Below are positions 63,101 to 64,000 of a stretch of DNA of 64,000 bases, one piece after another. This DNA comes from Acanthopleura granulata (lineage: Eukaryota > Mollusca > Polyplacophora > Chitonida > Chitonidae). The position numbers were made by a program, and so were the translations under genes. The stretch covers positions 7,619,642 to 7,683,641 of the forward strand of contig JABBOT010000004.1 of NCBI GenBank assembly GCA_016165875.1, read 5' to 3'. The notes under the pieces are model-generated. The model saw only the letters and a program-made list of their open reading frames with translations. It had not been told where the DNA came from and ran no database searches. Every line of letters starts with the position of its first letter. Position 1 is the first letter of the stretch.

Positions 63101-64000
63101 GGACAGATGACGTTTTTGACGAATCGCCATGTGTATTGTTTGTTGGAATTTAGTGGCCTGAAGACCGTCAGCCAGAACAGAACCCATAACACATTTCATC
63201 ATTCGATATCATGTGACTGCATAAAGATTTCGAATTTATAGAAAATGAGACGCAGTGATAAAGTTTAGAGTCTTAATTGACCGATCAGCGGACACGCATC
63301 CCAAATTATCCCTATGAAGCCAGTCAGGTCTGGCATATTGTTCGACCAGCAACACTTCATAGATCACTCCCTGTGTTGCTAATATCTGTGCAACCCTATC
63401 GAAATATTAACTTGATGTAGCTGCAATATCGAGAATTTTCTGATAATTTACGTAACAAATTCTTGCATTTCCAATAATAAATGAAATAGTTTTGATAAGG
63501 TTTAGTTATGTTCTGAACTCGAACACCGTCTGTTTCATCACAGAACTTTTGTATCAAATCCAGTGATTTGCACCATTTGTGTCATTGATGTTAATATGCG
63601 AATGTGAATCACGGCAATTGGAATACATGTAGGTTGAATTGGTCGGGGGTAATGTTTGGCAGAGATACATTGTTAAATACCATTTATACATTGCATGTGG
63701 ATGAACTGACTTAAACCTACAGCTTGTCAGGAAGAACCTGACTGATATGTGAAAAAATAATTAAACAAACCCAGGCATATTTTGAGAAAATAAATAAATA
63801 AAATTGAAAACTAGAGGACAAAACTACATCGCTTTCCTACCTATAGTGTATGATATGAGAAGACATCGTCTGTTTTGATTATATTATAGTACACACAGAA
63901 AATACAGAAGTTTATTGAAGATCGACTGAACAATGTTTCGGTGCACATTGGGGTAAACATGAATAGTATTTTCATTTTATAATCTGGTTTATTTTAAATT
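60183..64000. other. upstream region of the unknown gene, nothing else recognised
   Basis: Several long minus-strand open frames (112 codons at 60876-61214, 183 codons at 61377-61928) lack splice borders or a familiar product. A 17-bp unit GGGTTATGTATCAGAAT is repeated in tandem near 62405-62438. A plus-strand frame at 62409-62642 encodes a hydrophobic stretch (YPFLIVLVGLLLVIMV) but has no other support. Confidence 0.4.

Overview
This is a nuclear window from an animal genome. It is AT-rich, with sparse multi-exon genes, canonical GT-AG introns, microsatellites and many degraded dispersed repeats. The most frequent repeat is a tRNA-headed SINE whose 3' end runs into AAATAAATAAAT. From memory, tails of this kind are common in mollusc genomes. 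Together with the protein similarities this suggests a lophotrochozoan, probably a mollusc; the species cannot be named from the sequence.

Layout. Positions 1 to about 32.1 kb hold no recognisable gene. They contain SINE copies, a 160-bp fold-back palindrome, CA/TA microsatellites, small terminal-inverted-repeat elements and one weak exon candidate near 2.5 kb. From 32.2 kb on, every gene I can assemble lies on the minus strand. (1) SARAF (TMEM66), regulator of store-operated calcium entry: eight exons, 32356-40880, 328 residues, complete. (2) NDUFA11, the B14.7 membrane subunit of mitochondrial complex I: four exons, 44358-48657, 184 residues, complete. (3) A Ctr-family copper transporter closest to SLC31A2/CTR2: three firm exons plus a proposed two-codon first exon, 53259-56165, 175 residues. 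(4) An unrecognised gene, 57454-60182, modelled as five phase-compatible exons encoding about 273 residues and starting with a signal-peptide-like segment. Each junction in genes 1 to 3 was checked by hand for splice motifs and codon phase.

The introns and spacers carry most of the unusual structure. A SARAF intron holds a long inverted repeat with a 35-bp tandem expansion in one arm. NDUFA11 intron 1 holds a satellite-like array of about 150-170 bp units. Two copies of a roughly 600-bp terminal-inverted-repeat element lie 17 kb apart, one inside a SARAF intron. A second SINE family occurs twice, and one copy is interrupted by a small inverted-repeat transposon. A fragment of a Penelope-like retroelement GIY-YIG endonuclease lies at 42 kb.

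The genes do not form a pathway. They are neighbouring housekeeping-type membrane-protein genes (ER calcium control, respiratory chain, copper handling) plus one unknown. I found no CRISPR array, rRNA gene or intact tRNA gene. No bacterial-type operon features apply.
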